Notes under the pieces: model-generated | The model's database searches: none | What the model saw: the letters and a program-made list of their open reading frames with translations, nothing else | What the model was told of the DNA's origin: nothing | Translations under genes and position numbers: made by a program | Origin: Chloroflexia bacterium | Lineage (GTDB): Bacteria; Chloroflexota; Chloroflexia; QHBQ01; JADMIH01 | Assembly: GCA_025927935.1 (NCBI GenBank) | Contig: JAICKM010000006.1 | Span: 1 to 31,727, forward strand | Length of the DNA: 31,727 nt | Direction of reading: 5' to 3' | Shown here: positions 1 through 9,865 of the stretch, piece after piece | Position numbering within the stretch: the first letter of the stretch is position 1 | Layout of the letters: each line of letters starts with the position of its first letter

Positions 1-921
1 CTCGTAGCGCAGCGGGTCGTTGACACGGATCGTCTTGTGCAGCACATCCTGGCCGCTCTTGGTGATGGTCAGGTCGCACCAGTACTCCTTGACATCGGTG
101 GTGCCGGGGAAGTATTCGATACGGAAGTTGCTCTGGCGCACGGTGAAATCGGTGCCGTGGCCCATCGCCACCGGGATGTTCGGCCCGAAGAAGACCGATT
201 GCTCGCGCCAGCCCACCTGGGTCAGCCCGGCAGCCGTGATGATGAGCATCACCAGGGCGGCGTGGCTGCCGAAAGTCACCATCTTGGACCAGCGGTCGCG
301 GTCGGCGTAGATGTAATAGCTATCGCCGTCCTGATCGCGCAGGACACGATAGCGGCTGCGCTTGAGCGCGGCGCCCAGCGCCTCAGCCGCGGCGGCGGGC
401 GCCAGCGGCACACCGGTAAACTGCGCGCGTTCGCTCAGGTTACACACGAAGCTCTCGCTGCTACGCACCGTCTGCGGATTGATTAGCCGGAGGGTCGGCC
501 CCCAGCGGTTCAGCGTGCAGATGACGATGCTGTAGCAGATCAGGATAATCAACAGGCGGAACCAGAAGCTGTTGTAGAGGTCGAACATCCCGGCCCAGTC
601 CATCGGCCCAGCCAGCGGACCGAAGCGCGCATAAGCCCGGCTCAGGAAGTCGGCGTAGTCCTGTGGGAAGTCGCGTAGCCCCGGACTGACCTGCGGAATG
701 ACCGTGCCGAGAGTCGTGGCCGCGGCCAGCAGTAGGATCAGCACGACCGCAAAGCGCACCGAGCAGAATATATTCCAGGTCTGCTCGAAGAAGTCGCGCC
801 GCGGTCCCTGGCGGATGGCCTTGCCGGCCGGGGGCGCGGGCGGGCGCGGCTTCGTGCGCGGCGCGGCGGGCGCGCTTATCGAGGCGACAGTGGAGGATGC
901 GGGTTTCTTCGCGTCGGGCAT
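1..921 (-). CDS. ResB-like cytochrome c biogenesis protein (3' end cut by window)
   Basis: The reading frame runs from an ATG at 921 to the window edge, giving 307 codons with no stop, so the C-terminus is missing. After a Pro/Ala-rich N-terminal tail come a first membrane helix near residues 55-75 (VRFAVVLILLLAAATTLGT), a second near 120-137 (FWFRLLIILICYSIVICTLNR), and a third near 215-235 (GSHAALVMLIITAAGL). A membrane-anchored beta-rich region follows. This order and the SVRFAV...LGTVIPQ opening are typical of ResB/Ccs1, the membrane partner that brings apocytochrome c and haem together in System II cytochrome c maturation. ResB normally works with ResA and ResC/CcsA, which would be expected beyond the left edge. 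A TTGACA-18-TATAGT promoter lies upstream. The family call is firm; the start is likely, although no strong ribosome binding site is seen. Confidence 0.85.
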   Translation of the reverse strand, partial: MPDAKKPASSTVASISAPAAPRTKPRPPAPPAGKAIRQGPRRDFFEQTWNIFCSVRFAVVLILLLAAATTLGTVIPQVSPGLRDFPQDYADFLSRAYARFGPLAGPMDWAGMFDLYNSFWFRLLIILICYSIVICTLNRWGPTLRLINPQTVRSSESFVCNLSERAQFTGVPLAPAAAAEALGAALKRSRYRVLRDQDGDSYYIYADRDRWSKMVTFGSHAALVMLIITAAGLTQVGWREQSVFFGPNIPVAMGHGTDFTVRQSNFRIEYFPGTTDVKEYWCDLTITKSGQDVLHKTIRVNDPLRYE

Positions 922-1014
922 AAGCGTGCTAGTCTGCTTTCAGCGGGCAGCCCACGGCTGCCGGAGGATCACCGTGCAAGGTCAGGCGGCGCGGAACAGC
1001 GCGCTACACCGCCC

Positions 1015-1044
1015 ACTATACCATCAGGCCGCGGGCGGTGTCAA
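1015..1044 (-). promoter_or_regulatory. Sigma-70-like promoter for the resB-like gene
   Basis: On the minus strand TTGACA (1044-1039) is followed after 18 bp by TATAGT (1020-1015). It lies about 95 bp upstream of the start codon at 921 and points at it. Close to consensus; not tested. Confidence 0.6.
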
Positions 1045-1130
1045 CGCGATGGGGCATTAACAGCGCATTAAAAGTGTATAGCTCCCGCCGGACGGTAGAT
1101 CGGGCGCCGCTGGACAGCGGGCCTTGTAGG

Positions 1131-1149
1131 GGCCGGTTGCAAACCGGCC
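1131..1149 (-). terminator. Hairpin directly after the LCP gene stop
   Basis: GGCCGGTT (1131-1138) and AACCGGCC (1142-1149) form a perfect 8-bp stem with a 3-base loop, immediately after the stop codon of the LCP gene. There is no T-run behind it, so it may be a transcript-end stabiliser or a weak terminator. Confidence 0.5.
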
Positions 1150-2493
1150 TTAGCGGCACTGGCCCATGGGCGGCGGCTGCGAACCGTCGGCGATAGGCCC
1201 GGTGGGCTCGAGCGTCTCCGTCGGCTCTACCGGCACCCCATCGGCAGACCCGGCGCGGGTCGGCGTGGCGCGCTTGGTCGGTGTAGCCGATGCCTTGGCG
1301 GTCGGCACCGGCGTGGGCGTGAGCACAGTACCGGGCCGCAAGCTGGCGTACTTGCCGCGCCCAAAGAACCAGTCGAGCATCGGCTTAGCCTTGGCGCGGT
1401 TGAGGATCAGATCGCCGGTATCGGTCGTCTCGCGCACCATCCCGGCGTCGATCTGGGCCATGTAAATGTCGGAGGCTTTGATCTGGCTCGCCAATTGCGC
1501 GAAAGCCAGTTGCTTATCCGGGGGGATATTGGTCTCCACGGAGTCGCCGAGCTGGCTCAACAGTTCCGGATAGCGCGGCAGCATATTGAGTTCGAGCGCC
1601 TTGTCGCGGACGGCCCGGATCACCTGCTGCTGGCGGCGGGCGCGGCCAAAATCGCTGTCGGCATGGCGGGTGCGCGCATATTCCAGCGCCTCTTCGCCGT
1701 CCATGTGCGTGCAACCGGCGTCGAAATGGACATGGATATAACTGTTGTAAGGCCCTGGGTACTCCGGGTCGTCGATCATCTCCGGCACATACACGTCGAT
1801 CCCGCCGACTTCGTCGACGATCTTCTGGAACCCGGCAAAATTCACGGACACATAATAATCGATGGGCACGTTGAAGAACTTCTGGATCGTCGGCACGGCC
1901 AGGGCCGGTCCGCCGCCCGGTATCTTGTTGTACTCGCCGAAGAAGTAGGCGGCGTTGATCTTCTGTAGGCCGTAGCCGGGGATCGTGACCTGCAAATCGC
2001 GCGGGATGCTGAGGATGCCCGCCGTCTTCCACTTGGGATCGACGCTCAGGAGAATCAGCGTATCGCTGCGCGCGGCCTCGCTGCCCAACTCGGCGCGCTT
2101 GTCGGTGCCGAGCACGAGTATGTTGATGCGGCCGGGCGGCAAGGGTTCCACCGGCTCGGCGGTGGCGGCAAGATCGGGCGTCCAGGTAGGCTCACCGGGC
2201 CGGGGCGTATTGGGCGCCCCCACCGGTAGCGGCTCTTGGGTGCCCGTCTGCGGCGGCAACGTCGGCAAGGGCTTATAGATATGAGTGGATACACCCCACA
2301 GGGTGTATCCAACAGTACCGGCATAGCCCACCACGACCACCAGGCCCAGCACGACGAGGCCCAGCAGCAGGCGGAGCCAGAGCGGGCGTCTGCGGCGCGG
2401 ACGGACCGGCGATCCGCCGGATTTGCCGGGCGTCAGGTGCGGGGGCACCGCGCCGCGCGCAATCGCCATAGGTTTGGTTTTATCATCAGCCAT
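1150..2493 (-). CDS. LytR-CpsA-Psr (LCP) family cell-envelope transferase
   Basis: A 447-residue protein. A basic cytosolic N-terminus with an RPRRRR patch leads into one membrane helix (about residues 40-62), then a Pro/Thr linker and the LCP domain (about 120-305). LCP hallmarks are visible: NILVLGTD with KR after it, ARSDTLILLSVDP, the SIPRDL motif, INAAYFFG, a VGGIDV motif, and YARTRH followed by FGRARRQQQ. The conserved Arg and Asp residues that bind the polyprenyl pyrophosphate headgroup are present. LCP proteins attach glycopolymers to the cell wall or other envelope acceptors outside the membrane. The C-terminus after about residue 375 is a low-complexity Thr/Pro tail (TPTPVPTAKASATPTKRATP), common in secreted Chloroflexota proteins. 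It appears to be a single-gene unit: a terminator separates it from the upstream gene, and a hairpin follows its stop. Confidence 0.92.
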   Translation of the reverse strand: MADDKTKPMAIARGAVPPHLTPGKSGGSPVRPRRRRPLWLRLLLGLVVLGLVVVVGYAGTVGYTLWGVSTHIYKPLPTLPPQTGTQEPLPVGAPNTPRPGEPTWTPDLAATAEPVEPLPPGRINILVLGTDKRAELGSEAARSDTLILLSVDPKWKTAGILSIPRDLQVTIPGYGLQKINAAYFFGEYNKIPGGGPALAVPTIQKFFNVPIDYYVSVNFAGFQKIVDEVGGIDVYVPEMIDDPEYPGPYNSYIHVHFDAGCTHMDGEEALEYARTRHADSDFGRARRQQQVIRAVRDKALELNMLPRYPELLSQLGDSVETNIPPDKQLAFAQLASQIKASDIYMAQIDAGMVRETTDTGDLILNRAKAKPMLDWFFGRGKYASLRPGTVLTPTPVPTAKASATPTKRATPTRAGSADGVPVEPTETLEPTGPIADGSQPPPMGQCR

Positions 2494-2630
2494 AAATTCG
2501 ATACTCAGGTTCTGGGGTCCTAGTCGCGTGTCGAGCCGCCGAAAACGCGGAACACGCGGCCCCTGCTATGCCGGGCCAGGGGCAGGTGCCGGCTTGGACA
2601 CCTGGCCGCAGGCTAATTAGCCACACAAAA

Positions 2631-2673
2631 CCACCCGCCGAGGACGCAACGCCTGCCTGTACCCGGCGGGTGG
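2631..2673 (-). terminator. Rho-independent terminator of the transglutaminase operon
   Basis: CCACCCGCCG (2631-2640) and CGGCGGGTGG (2664-2673) form a perfect 10-bp GC stem around a 23-base loop. Read on the minus strand it is followed by TTTTGTG and lies 22 bp after the stop of the transglutaminase gene. Confidence 0.75.
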
Positions 2674-2695
2674 TGCAAGAAATAGGCCAGGGCCG

Positions 2696-5284
2696 TTAAC
2701 GCCGCAGCAGCAGCCGCCGCGCCTCCGACATCCGGCGCAGCAGCGCCGCGCGCAACTGGCTCCATATCTGCGCCAGTTCCTGTTGCTCCTTGCGGTCGGG
2801 CCGGTGGCGGCCAAACCGTTCCTGCACATAGGCGCGGGCAATCGGCTTGACGTAGGGGCCGGCGTTCGGTACTTCCTCGCTCACCTGATCGGCAAACTCA
2901 TAGGGCGTATCGTAAGGCCGCGGGCGAATACCCAACCACCAGGCCAGCTTGACCAGGCGCTCGTAATACTGAAGCCCGCCCAGCACCAACCGCCCGTTTG
3001 CCACAGCCTGGCGCTCCAGCCAGTAGCGCAGCAGAAGCACGGCAATGATAATCAGCGGCAGCAGCAACAGCGTCCACGGAGTCACCGCCGAACCTAGCCC
3101 GCCCTGAGTATTCAGCGCCCCGGCGCCGCCACCCGTGGGAGTCGGAGACTCATCGTCCAATCCGTGGCGGGTGGCGACCGCGCCGGGCGGCGTCGGCACA
3201 AACGCCGTCGGCGTGGCATTCACATCGGCCTGCGTAGCGGGCCGCTGGATCACGCTTTGCGAGGGGGTCGGCTCAAACTCCAGCCAGCCTACACTAGGGA
3301 AATAGACCTCCGGCCAGGCGTGCGAGGCCGATTCGCGCACCACCCACTCCCGCGTCGCCGAGTCGTAATCGCCCGGCGCGTAGCCGATGGCCTCGCGGGC
3401 CGGGATGCCGAGCGCCCGCAGCATCACGACCATGGCCGACGAGTAGTAAGTGCAATAGCCTTGTTTGCTGTCGAACAGGAAGTAGTCCACGGCATCGCGC
3501 CCCGGCGGCGGAGCGTCTATCTTCGTGTTGTAGGTATATGTCCGCAGGAAGTTCTGCAAGGCCACGGCGGTATCATAGGGGTTGCTCGCCCCCGCCTGGT
3601 CTACCACTTCGTGCGCTTTCTCGATCACCCGCACCGGCAAATCGCGCGGCAGCTCCAGGTAGCGGTTGCGCACCCAGTCGGGATAATTGGTCCCGGCCTG
3701 GCGCAGCGTCGCCTCATCGGCTTGGCTGACCATCGACTCGACGGTGTAATCCTCACCGGGTTGCAGCCGGTCGGTGCTGTACACCGTTGTCAGATCGTCG
3801 TAGATCGGCACCTGGCCGTTGGCGCGCACCACGAAGGTGAAGTCGTTACGCAAGAAATAGCTGGCGACGATGCCGCGGTCCTGCAACCGCCCGATCTCGG
3901 TACTGATCGCGCCGTCCTGCCCCACCTGGGCCAGCACAGCGCGCGCCACGTCTTCCGCCCGCCCCTGGGGCAGCGGCGTCCCGCCTTGCGTGGGGTTCGC
4001 CGGATCGCGGCCATAGGTCTGCAAGGCCGCACGCCGCGCATCGGCAAAGAGGGTCAGCAGCGGCTGTAGCTCGATGGGCGCATCGCTCGGATTGGTCCCC
4101 GGCACCTGATACACCTCGTTCAGGTCCTGCCACGGCACAGCCAGGCGCGTCGACACACTGACGCTGATCGGCCGCAGCGGGGCAAAAAGAATGTTGTCGT
4201 GGATCGGATGCACCATCTCGACCGTCACCGTGACAGGCCGCCGCAGAGTATCGTCCGTCGGCAGTTGCTGGTTGGCGTCGAGCGAGAGGCGCGGCGAGAC
4301 GTTACGGCCCTTGAATGTCGCGGGAGAGGTGTCCTTCCAGCCCCGGCCGTCGAACGAGTCGAGCGTGCGGGCACGCCAGCGCAGCGGATACGCGCTGCTC
4401 ACCTTGAAGGCCACGGTATCACCCAGGTTCAGCGCGCCGCCCAGAGTAAAGGAATCGTTGAAGGTGGCATAGCCGAAGTTGCCGCTGCCGTTGACGGTGG
4501 CGAAAGCACGGCTCCAGCGGTCCTGCAACTCCTCCCACGGCCCGTTCACCTGTTCCCAGGCGTGGCTGAGCGTGCTGTTCACCGGCTGCGTGGGCATGTA
4601 CCACATGACAGCCGCCACGATCAAGGCAAAGAAGCTGGAAGCGCGCAGGAAGTTCCAGCGCAGGCTGGGCGAGTAATTGACCCGCTCCCGCTCCCAGCGC
4701 TCCTCATGCAGCAACATATTAAAGCGCACCATCAACAGCAGCACGCTCATCAAGAACAGGATAAAGTACCAGCCAAGCTGGGCCGTGGCATAGGAGATAT
4801 TGACGACCAGCGCCACGCCGTTCGGCACAATGGCCCACCACAGCCAGCGCGAGCGAAACACAAACCAGGTGCTGCTGTAGGACAGCAGCCAGGCCAGCAC
4901 CGCGAGGGACAGCAAGAACAATTGCAAGTCGTCGCTGGCGCCGCCGTTCATCACCGCCTCGACCCAGAGCACCAGGCGGCTCAACAGATCCTGAACCCGG
5001 TCCTGGATGGTGAGCAGGCTGGGGTCGTCCGACAGGTTGGCCGTCTCCCAGAGCACGATGACGACCCCGGCCATCATGCCGGTCATATGCAACAGCAGGC
5101 GCGGCACCCCACGGATCTTGCTGAGTAGCAGGCTGACCAACATGCCGCCGAGGGTGATCGGCGTCAGGATAAACAGGCTATCGGACCACCCGGCGCGCTG
5201 AATGGACCAGATTACGCTGAACAGCATCAGCGCCACCAGGCCAACCATTAGCCACCCTTCGCGTAATCGAAAGTATTTTGTCAT
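2696..5284 (-). CDS. TgpA-like membrane transglutaminase-domain protein (DUF3488 / transglutaminase / DUF4129-like)
   Basis: An 862-residue integral membrane protein. The N-terminal 235 residues hold about seven hydrophobic helices, as in the DUF3488/TgpA_N region. A large extracytoplasmic part follows, with the transglutaminase-like domain at about 540-675. The Cys of QGYCTYYS (about 611) and the His of SASHAWPEVYFP (about 654) are in place; the third triad position lies in LEFEPTP, where Glu stands in place of the commoner Asp. The motif GIPAREAIGYAPGD lies between them. A Pro/Thr linker, one more helix (about 745-765) and a cytosolic tail resembling DUF4129 (YDTPYEFADQV) close the protein. 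The family commonly sits with MoxR ATPases and DUF58 proteins, as here; its substrate is unknown, with a role in envelope protein processing or cross-linking proposed. It starts 28 bp after the prsW-like gene and is the last gene of its operon, followed by a terminator. Confidence 0.92.
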   Translation of the reverse strand: MTKYFRLREGWLMVGLVALMLFSVIWSIQRAGWSDSLFILTPITLGGMLVSLLLSKIRGVPRLLLHMTGMMAGVVIVLWETANLSDDPSLLTIQDRVQDLLSRLVLWVEAVMNGGASDDLQLFLLSLAVLAWLLSYSSTWFVFRSRWLWWAIVPNGVALVVNISYATAQLGWYFILFLMSVLLLMVRFNMLLHEERWERERVNYSPSLRWNFLRASSFFALIVAAVMWYMPTQPVNSTLSHAWEQVNGPWEELQDRWSRAFATVNGSGNFGYATFNDSFTLGGALNLGDTVAFKVSSAYPLRWRARTLDSFDGRGWKDTSPATFKGRNVSPRLSLDANQQLPTDDTLRRPVTVTVEMVHPIHDNILFAPLRPISVSVSTRLAVPWQDLNEVYQVPGTNPSDAPIELQPLLTLFADARRAALQTYGRDPANPTQGGTPLPQGRAEDVARAVLAQVGQDGAISTEIGRLQDRGIVASYFLRNDFTFVVRANGQVPIYDDLTTVYSTDRLQPGEDYTVESMVSQADEATLRQAGTNYPDWVRNRYLELPRDLPVRVIEKAHEVVDQAGASNPYDTAVALQNFLRTYTYNTKIDAPPPGRDAVDYFLFDSKQGYCTYYSSAMVVMLRALGIPAREAIGYAPGDYDSATREWVVRESASHAWPEVYFPSVGWLEFEPTPSQSVIQRPATQADVNATPTAFVPTPPGAVATRHGLDDESPTPTGGGAGALNTQGGLGSAVTPWTLLLLPLIIIAVLLLRYWLERQAVANGRLVLGGLQYYERLVKLAWWLGIRPRPYDTPYEFADQVSEEVPNAGPYVKPIARAYVQERFGRHRPDRKEQQELAQIWSQLRAALLRRMSEARRLLLRR

Positions 5285-5312
5285 AGCGCAATCTAGCCCC
5301 AGCTAGGAATTT

Positions 5313-6680
5313 CTATCCGGTAGGACGCGCAGTCCCGGCCATGGGTTCCGGCGGACCCAGGCGGCGCGCGAGTAGCATAAGCAATACAGCCGCGCTCACG
5401 GTGAGCAAGAGAAACCAGATGACGGCGGCGTAGCCGAGCGGATCGCCGGTCAGCACCAGCCCCACGGGATCCGCCGCGCAACTGCGGGTCGCGCCTACAG
5501 CGATTATACCAACCGTGCTGGCATTCCACAATCCATGTACGCCGAGGGAAGCCAGCGCGTAACGCCGGAACCGGCCGCGATCATGGCGTTGCGAACGGTA
5601 ATACCAGGCGACGCCAAACAAACCTGTAGCGAGCGCATGTACAAAGGTGGTGCCGAGCCGCAAGGTTGCCGTGCCCCACCAGGTGTCCAGGCTACCTACA
5701 TTATAAACAGCGCTTTCAATCATGCCAAAGCCCAGCCCGGCCACCGCGCCATACAGCAGAGCGTCCCGCGGCGCACTGAGCCGGGCGCGCAGCCAGAGCA
5801 CACCCAGCGATTTGGCCGGCTCTTCGATCAAGGGGACGAAGACACCGACCGCCAGGATCAACCCGCCTACGACCAGCGGGTTGCCGAAGACGCTGCGCAA
5901 CGTGTCACAGCCCGCCGCCGCGTCACCCACCAGCAGGTTCTGCCACTGCCGGATCTGATCCTGTCTCCCGGCCAGGGCCAAACCGACGATCAGCAGCAGG
6001 GCGAGGATGGCCCCAGCGACTTCCAGCACCAGCGAGATGGCGGTGGCGCCGCCCATGCCCCAGGCCAGGGCACCCAGGATGCGGCGCCACGTTGGCGGTC
6101 CCACCACGCGCCGCACGAGATCCCCGGCAAAGGGGTCTTCGCGACTAGACCGGCCGGGCAGACCACCAGGCTGCGGCGGCGGAGATGTCACCGGCTCATC
6201 GCCGGTCCGGCGCCAACCGGCCCGCCCCACCAGATTCAGCACTAACATGGGCGGCGTCAAGACCGCCAGCAACGCCGCCAGCGGGAACAGGTAGCCGGCG
6301 ACCCGATGCGGCAATTGCAGCACGGCGATGCCGGCCAGCAAGGCCAGCGGAAAGCCAACCAGAGCCAGCACGCCGGCCAGGGTGGCGGGCCGAAACCGGG
6401 CCGACGGAGCGCCGCGCGACCCCCGAACGACTTGCCGGAGCAGCGCGCTGCCCAGCACTAGTCCATAAAACGCCAGTACCGCGAATTCCGCAGCCTGGCT
6501 GATCGCTTCGTCAGGACCCACCGCCGGCCCGCGCTGGCCGCTTTCCAACAGCGGCCAGGCCAGGTACAGCAAGAAACAGACGGCCCCACCCACCAGCAGG
6601 AGTCCGGCGCCGATGCCTGCCGCGATCAATAGTCCCGTACCTCGCCGTGGCGGTAGCGCCATGCTAGCGGAGGTGACCAT
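5313..6680 (-). CDS. PrsW-family intramembrane metalloprotease
   Basis: A polytopic membrane protein of about 455 residues. The PrsW motifs appear in order in the C-terminal half: PLIEEPAKS, then GLGFGMIESAVYN, then FVHALATGLFGVAWY, then LGVHGLWNAS. The Glu-Glu pair, the Glu of GMIE and the His residues are the proposed zinc ligands and catalytic residues of this membrane-embedded protease family. In Bacillus subtilis PrsW makes the first cut in the anti-sigma factor RsiW. The N-terminal half adds four to five hydrophobic helices and a poorly conserved linker. The start is uncertain: the ATG at 6680 overlaps the DUF58 gene by 17 bp, an ATG at 6662 lies just after that gene's stop, and the frame is open to 6764; none has a clear ribosome binding site. 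It is the third gene of the moxR operon. Confidence 0.85.
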   Translation of the reverse strand: MVTSASMALPPRRGTGLLIAAGIGAGLLLVGGAVCFLLYLAWPLLESGQRGPAVGPDEAISQAAEFAVLAFYGLVLGSALLRQVVRGSRGAPSARFRPATLAGVLALVGFPLALLAGIAVLQLPHRVAGYLFPLAALLAVLTPPMLVLNLVGRAGWRRTGDEPVTSPPPQPGGLPGRSSREDPFAGDLVRRVVGPPTWRRILGALAWGMGGATAISLVLEVAGAILALLLIVGLALAGRQDQIRQWQNLLVGDAAAGCDTLRSVFGNPLVVGGLILAVGVFVPLIEEPAKSLGVLWLRARLSAPRDALLYGAVAGLGFGMIESAVYNVGSLDTWWGTATLRLGTTFVHALATGLFGVAWYYRSQRHDRGRFRRYALASLGVHGLWNASTVGIIAVGATRSCAADPVGLVLTGDPLGYAAVIWFLLLTVSAAVLLMLLARRLGPPEPMAGTARPTG

Positions 6681-7983
6681 GCGCCATTTCTCGTGACAGG
6701 ACCAGTTCGAGCGTGTCGTCGCGCTTGACCAGATAGCTTGGTATATCGACCGACGCCAACGCACCGACCGTCATGATCGACGATTGGCTGCTGCCGAAGG
6801 TATGCGGCTCGATCAAGATCGCGGCCGCCCGCGCGCCGCGGGTCGTAATCTCGTTCAACGCGGCCACCCACGTCTCGGAGGTCGAGGGGGTGATGATGAC
6901 CAGGCTGTCGCCGCGCCCAAACTGGGTGGATTGGCCCACCAGCATCTGCGCCAGCGGCAAGGGATCTTCGGCGCGCACCACGGCGAGCGTGCGCAGTAGC
7001 TTCACCAACTGGCGCGCCCCCCGCTCCGGGTCGATAATCAGCGGGTGATGCGCCGTCGCCAGCAGGCCCACATCGCGGCCTTGCTGAATAAAGTGGGCCG
7101 CCAGGGAAGCCGCGATGGTAACGGCGTACTCCTCAGTCTCCGGGTCGAGGTAAATCGGGCGGGCGGCGTCCGCGTCGCTGGTCGGTTCGACAGCCCCGCG
7201 CACATGGAGCATGCGGGTATCGCCGATGGCGCGTGGAGCACTGCCCGCAGCAGCCGGCGCGCTCAGGTGGACGGCGCGGTCCATATCGAGCACGATCCAG
7301 ATGTTGCTGGTCGGATCGAGTTCAAACTCCTTCACCATCAGCCGCTGGTAGCGGGCAGTCGCCGCCCAATGGATGCGGTTCAACGAGTCGCCGGCCAGGT
7401 ATTCGCGGATCCCGCTGGCGTTGGGCGTGGTCGACATGGACCGGCCGCGCACGGCGTTGCCGCCGGGCATTTCGCCGGCCGGCAAACCGAACTGGCTGAG
7501 GTCCACCGTGGCCGGGTAGACGAGCAACTCGCCCATCTCGGGCACGGTGCGCCAGCTACGGAACAGGCCGAAGGGATCGCCTGAAATGGCCGTCAGCGGG
7601 CCGAGTTGATAGAGACCGCGGCGCCGGGTGAGCGTGCGTACCCGCCAGCGCTTCGACTTATCGCCGGCAATGCTAATCACCGCCGCCGCCTGGTGGCCGG
7701 GCAACGTGGAGTGATCGCGCACTTCCACCCAGAGCTTCGGGATGATGCTGCGGTTGCGGACCAGGAAGGTTTCTTCAAAAACGTCGCCGACCTGCGCCTG
7801 CTGGCGCCGGGCCTCGCGCCGGATATCGAGGGCACTCAAGTTCAGCCGCGCCCAAAACCAGGAGCAGATCAACACGGCGCTCAGCACATAGCTGAGATAA
7901 TAGAGCAGCCGCAACCCCAGCGTCAGCGCCGCGATATAAAGCGCGACGGTCAGTAGGAGCAGCCGGAATGCGTTGGTGTTCAT
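6664..7983 (-). CDS. DUF58 domain protein (MoxR-associated)
   Basis: A 439-residue protein with two N-terminal membrane helices (about residues 5-45) and a soluble remainder. It carries the signatures of DUF58: RRGLYQLGP and GDPFGLFR in the middle, then [20 protein letters not shown] (about 200-220), followed by a von Willebrand A-like fold beginning [15 protein letters not shown]58 proteins are almost always coded next to a MoxR ATPase and are thought to act with it as a metal-dependent chaperone or assembly system at the membrane; the client is usually unknown. Its ATG overlaps the moxR stop in an ATGA junction, which points to translational coupling. An insert rich in acidic residues and a Ser/Thr stretch (about 240-285) is longer than usual. 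Confidence 0.93.
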   Translation of the reverse strand: MNTNAFRLLLLTVALYIAALTLGLRLLYYLSYVLSAVLICSWFWARLNLSALDIRREARRQQAQVGDVFEETFLVRNRSIIPKLWVEVRDHSTLPGHQAAAVISIAGDKSKRWRVRTLTRRRGLYQLGPLTAISGDPFGLFRSWRTVPEMGELLVYPATVDLSQFGLPAGEMPGGNAVRGRSMSTTPNASGIREYLAGDSLNRIHWAATARYQRLMVKEFELDPTSNIWIVLDMDRAVHLSAPAAAGSAPRAIGDTRMLHVRGAVEPTSDADAARPIYLDPETEEYAVTIAASLAAHFIQQGRDVGLLATAHHPLIIDPERGARQLVKLLRTLAVVRAEDPLPLAQMLVGQSTQFGRGDSLVIITPSTSETWVAALNEITTRGARAAAILIEPHTFGSSQSSIMTVGALASVDIPSYLVKRDDTLELVLSREMAHGHLR

Positions 7984-8954
7984 GCCGGGTGCGCGGTACT
8001 TTTCGGCGCACCCGCCCGCACCCCCGGCACAGGCAGCCGCCGCAGGATGTCGTCGATAATCGTGCGCGCATCCATATTCTTGATCCGCGCAGCCGGGCGC
8101 AAAATGATGCGGTGGGCCAGGGTGGCCGCCGCCAGGGTTTTCACATCATCCGGGATGACAAAGTCGCGGCCATCAATGGCCGCGTGGCCTTGCGCGGTAC
8201 GGTACAGCGCCAGGGAACCGCGGGGACTGGCGCCAAGATAGACGTCATCATGCTTGCGCGTCGCTTCGACAATGCCCAGGATGTATTCTTTGATCAGCCG
8301 ATCGACATATACAGTGCGGATAGCGGTCTGGGCCTCGATCAGCTCGCGAGCGTCTACCGCCTGGGCCAGCGTATCCAAGGGGTGGACCTGCTGCTGCCGG
8401 TCGAGCATTTCGATTTCGTCGTTGCGGCCCGGATAACCCAGTTCGATGCGCATGAGGAAACGGTCTAACTGGGCTTCCGGCAGCGGGAAGGTGCCCTCAT
8501 ACTCGATGGGGTTCTGCGTCGCCAGCACAATGAACGGATCGGGCAGGCTATAAGTCACGCCGTCTACCGTGATTTGCCGCTCCTCCATCGCCTCCAGCAG
8601 CGCCGACTGGGTCTTGGGCGTCGCCCGGTTGATCTCGTCAGCCAAGACAATCTGGGCCATTACGGGGCCTGGCCGGTACTCGAACTCGCCGGTCTTCTGA
8701 TTATAGATCGACACCCCGCTGACGTCGGTCGGCAGCAAGTCGGGCGTGAACTGGATGCGCTTGAAACTACAACCGATGGATCGGGCAATGGCTTTGGCGA
8801 GGACGGTTTTGCCGACCCCCGGCACGTCTTCGATCAACACATGCCCGCGGCACATGAGCGCCAGCAGGGTTAATTGGACTTCGTTGTGCTTGCCGACAAT
8901 CACCTGCTCGACATTGCGCCCAACGCGCTCCGAAATAGCGCGCACATCTACCAT
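7980..8954 (-). CDS. MoxR-family AAA+ ATPase
   Basis: A 324-residue protein of normal family length. Walker A is [10 protein letters not shown] (about residues 43-52), Walker B is VLADEINR (about 103-110), and the sensor region [23 protein letters not shown] lies at about 144-166 (quoted here for its Asn and Arg). The GASPRG motif and the C-terminal lid helices are present. MoxR proteins are cytosolic ring ATPases that work with DUF58/VWA partners to mature or insert clients. The ribosome binding site GGGAGAAGA stands about 7 bp before the ATG. It is the first gene of a four-gene operon (moxR, DUF58, prsW-like, transglutaminase) with overlaps or short gaps throughout. Confidence 0.95.
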   Translation of the reverse strand: MVDVRAISERVGRNVEQVIVGKHNEVQLTLLALMCRGHVLIEDVPGVGKTVLAKAIARSIGCSFKRIQFTPDLLPTDVSGVSIYNQKTGEFEYRPGPVMAQIVLADEINRATPKTQSALLEAMEERQITVDGVTYSLPDPFIVLATQNPIEYEGTFPLPEAQLDRFLMRIELGYPGRNDEIEMLDRQQQVHPLDTLAQAVDARELIEAQTAIRTVYVDRLIKEYILGIVEATRKHDDVYLGASPRGSLALYRTAQGHAAIDGRDFVIPDDVKTLAAATLAHRIILRPAARIKNMDARTIIDDILRRLPVPGVRAGAPKSTAHPA

Positions 8955-9012
8955 AGAAGCTCTTCTCCCTCACGACAGCCTACCATCGTCAAATTTGCGG
9001 CTATAATAAAGC

Positions 9013-9033
9013 GCCCGACCCTCTGGGTCGGGC
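9013..9033 (-). terminator. Terminator after the sigma/anti-sigma pair
   Basis: GCCCGACCC (9013-9021) and GGGTCGGGC (9025-9033) make a perfect 9-bp stem with a 3-base loop. Read on the minus strand the stem is followed by GCTTTATTATAG. It separates the sigma-factor operon from moxR. Confidence 0.75.
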
Positions 9034-9076
9034 ATACGCTTACACTAAAAGTAACGTGCTTGCCAGAGCGGCGGAT

Positions 9077-9859
9077 CTACTTCGCGTGGATTCGGTGAAA
9101 CTGATTTATTGATTCATCGGGTGTGGCGTCACGATTCAGAGGCGTGCCCAGATCCGATCCGGCCTCGGCACCGTTAGCCGGATTCGCACTATGATTCGTG
9201 CTCACTGCCCGGACATCCGGTGCCTGTCGAAGCGCCCAGCCCACCCGCAGGGCGGCTAGCTCTTCGCGGCTGACGGGCGCTTGGACCGCGACATCGACCG
9301 GGGGAGCGACCGCCGCCGGATTGCTGATCGGGGCCGGATCGCTCACCGGCGGAGCCGGCGCGGTTGGGGCAAAGCCATCCTCGATCCGCTCCATGCGACT
9401 GATCCGCGCCGGGCCAGGCAGCAAGAGGGACACATTATCAAGGTTATGCTCGATAGCCGTCGGGGTGCGCGAGGGCACGACAAACGGGTCGAGGCTGTTC
9501 ACATCCCCCGCGATGAGCAAGAACAGCAGGACGGCGATGCCCAACTGCGAAAACCGCGGTAGAATGCCCGTAGCCAACCACCAGGGCCGGGGCGGGGGCA
9601 CGTGGGGTCGCGCCGGCAGGGGGAAAGCGTAGATCTCCGCGCCCGCGGACGCCTCTTGCTGCAGGCGCCGTTGCAGCCGGCTCCAGGCATCCCCGGCGGG
9701 GGCGGCTCCGGCAACCTCGGCGTGTAACGTATAGCGCAGCGCTTCTTCCACATCCGCGTCATCCACGATAGATGGGCGGGAAGGCAGGTCGGCGGTTGCG
9801 CCGGGCTGCCACAACGCGCCGCGCGCCAAGCGGGTCAGCATGCTGCGTAGAGTGCTCAT
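9077..9859 (-). CDS. Single-pass membrane protein, probable anti-sigma factor
   Basis: A 260-residue protein starting 6 bp after the sigma-factor stop, so very likely co-transcribed with it. An N-terminal cytosolic part of about 105 residues contains a helical segment with DAWSRLQRRLQQE; one membrane helix follows (about 110-130, LGIAVLLFLLIAG), and then a Pro/Ala-rich extracytoplasmic tail of about 130 residues ending in low-complexity sequence. Topology and position match a transmembrane anti-sigma factor. I do not see the HxxxCxxC zinc motif of classical ZAS anti-sigma factors, so the call rests on context. It could also be a membrane anchor of unknown role. The PrsW-like protease coded downstream is a candidate for its processing. 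Confidence 0.55.
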   Translation of the reverse strand: MSTLRSMLTRLARGALWQPGATADLPSRPSIVDDADVEEALRYTLHAEVAGAAPAGDAWSRLQRRLQQEASAGAEIYAFPLPARPHVPPPRPWWLATGILPRFSQLGIAVLLFLLIAGDVNSLDPFVVPSRTPTAIEHNLDNVSLLLPGPARISRMERIEDGFAPTAPAPPVSDPAPISNPAAVAPPVDVAVQAPVSREELAALRVGWALRQAPDVRAVSTNHSANPANGAEAGSDLGTPLNRDATPDESINQFHRIHAK

Positions 9860-9865
9860 AACGTA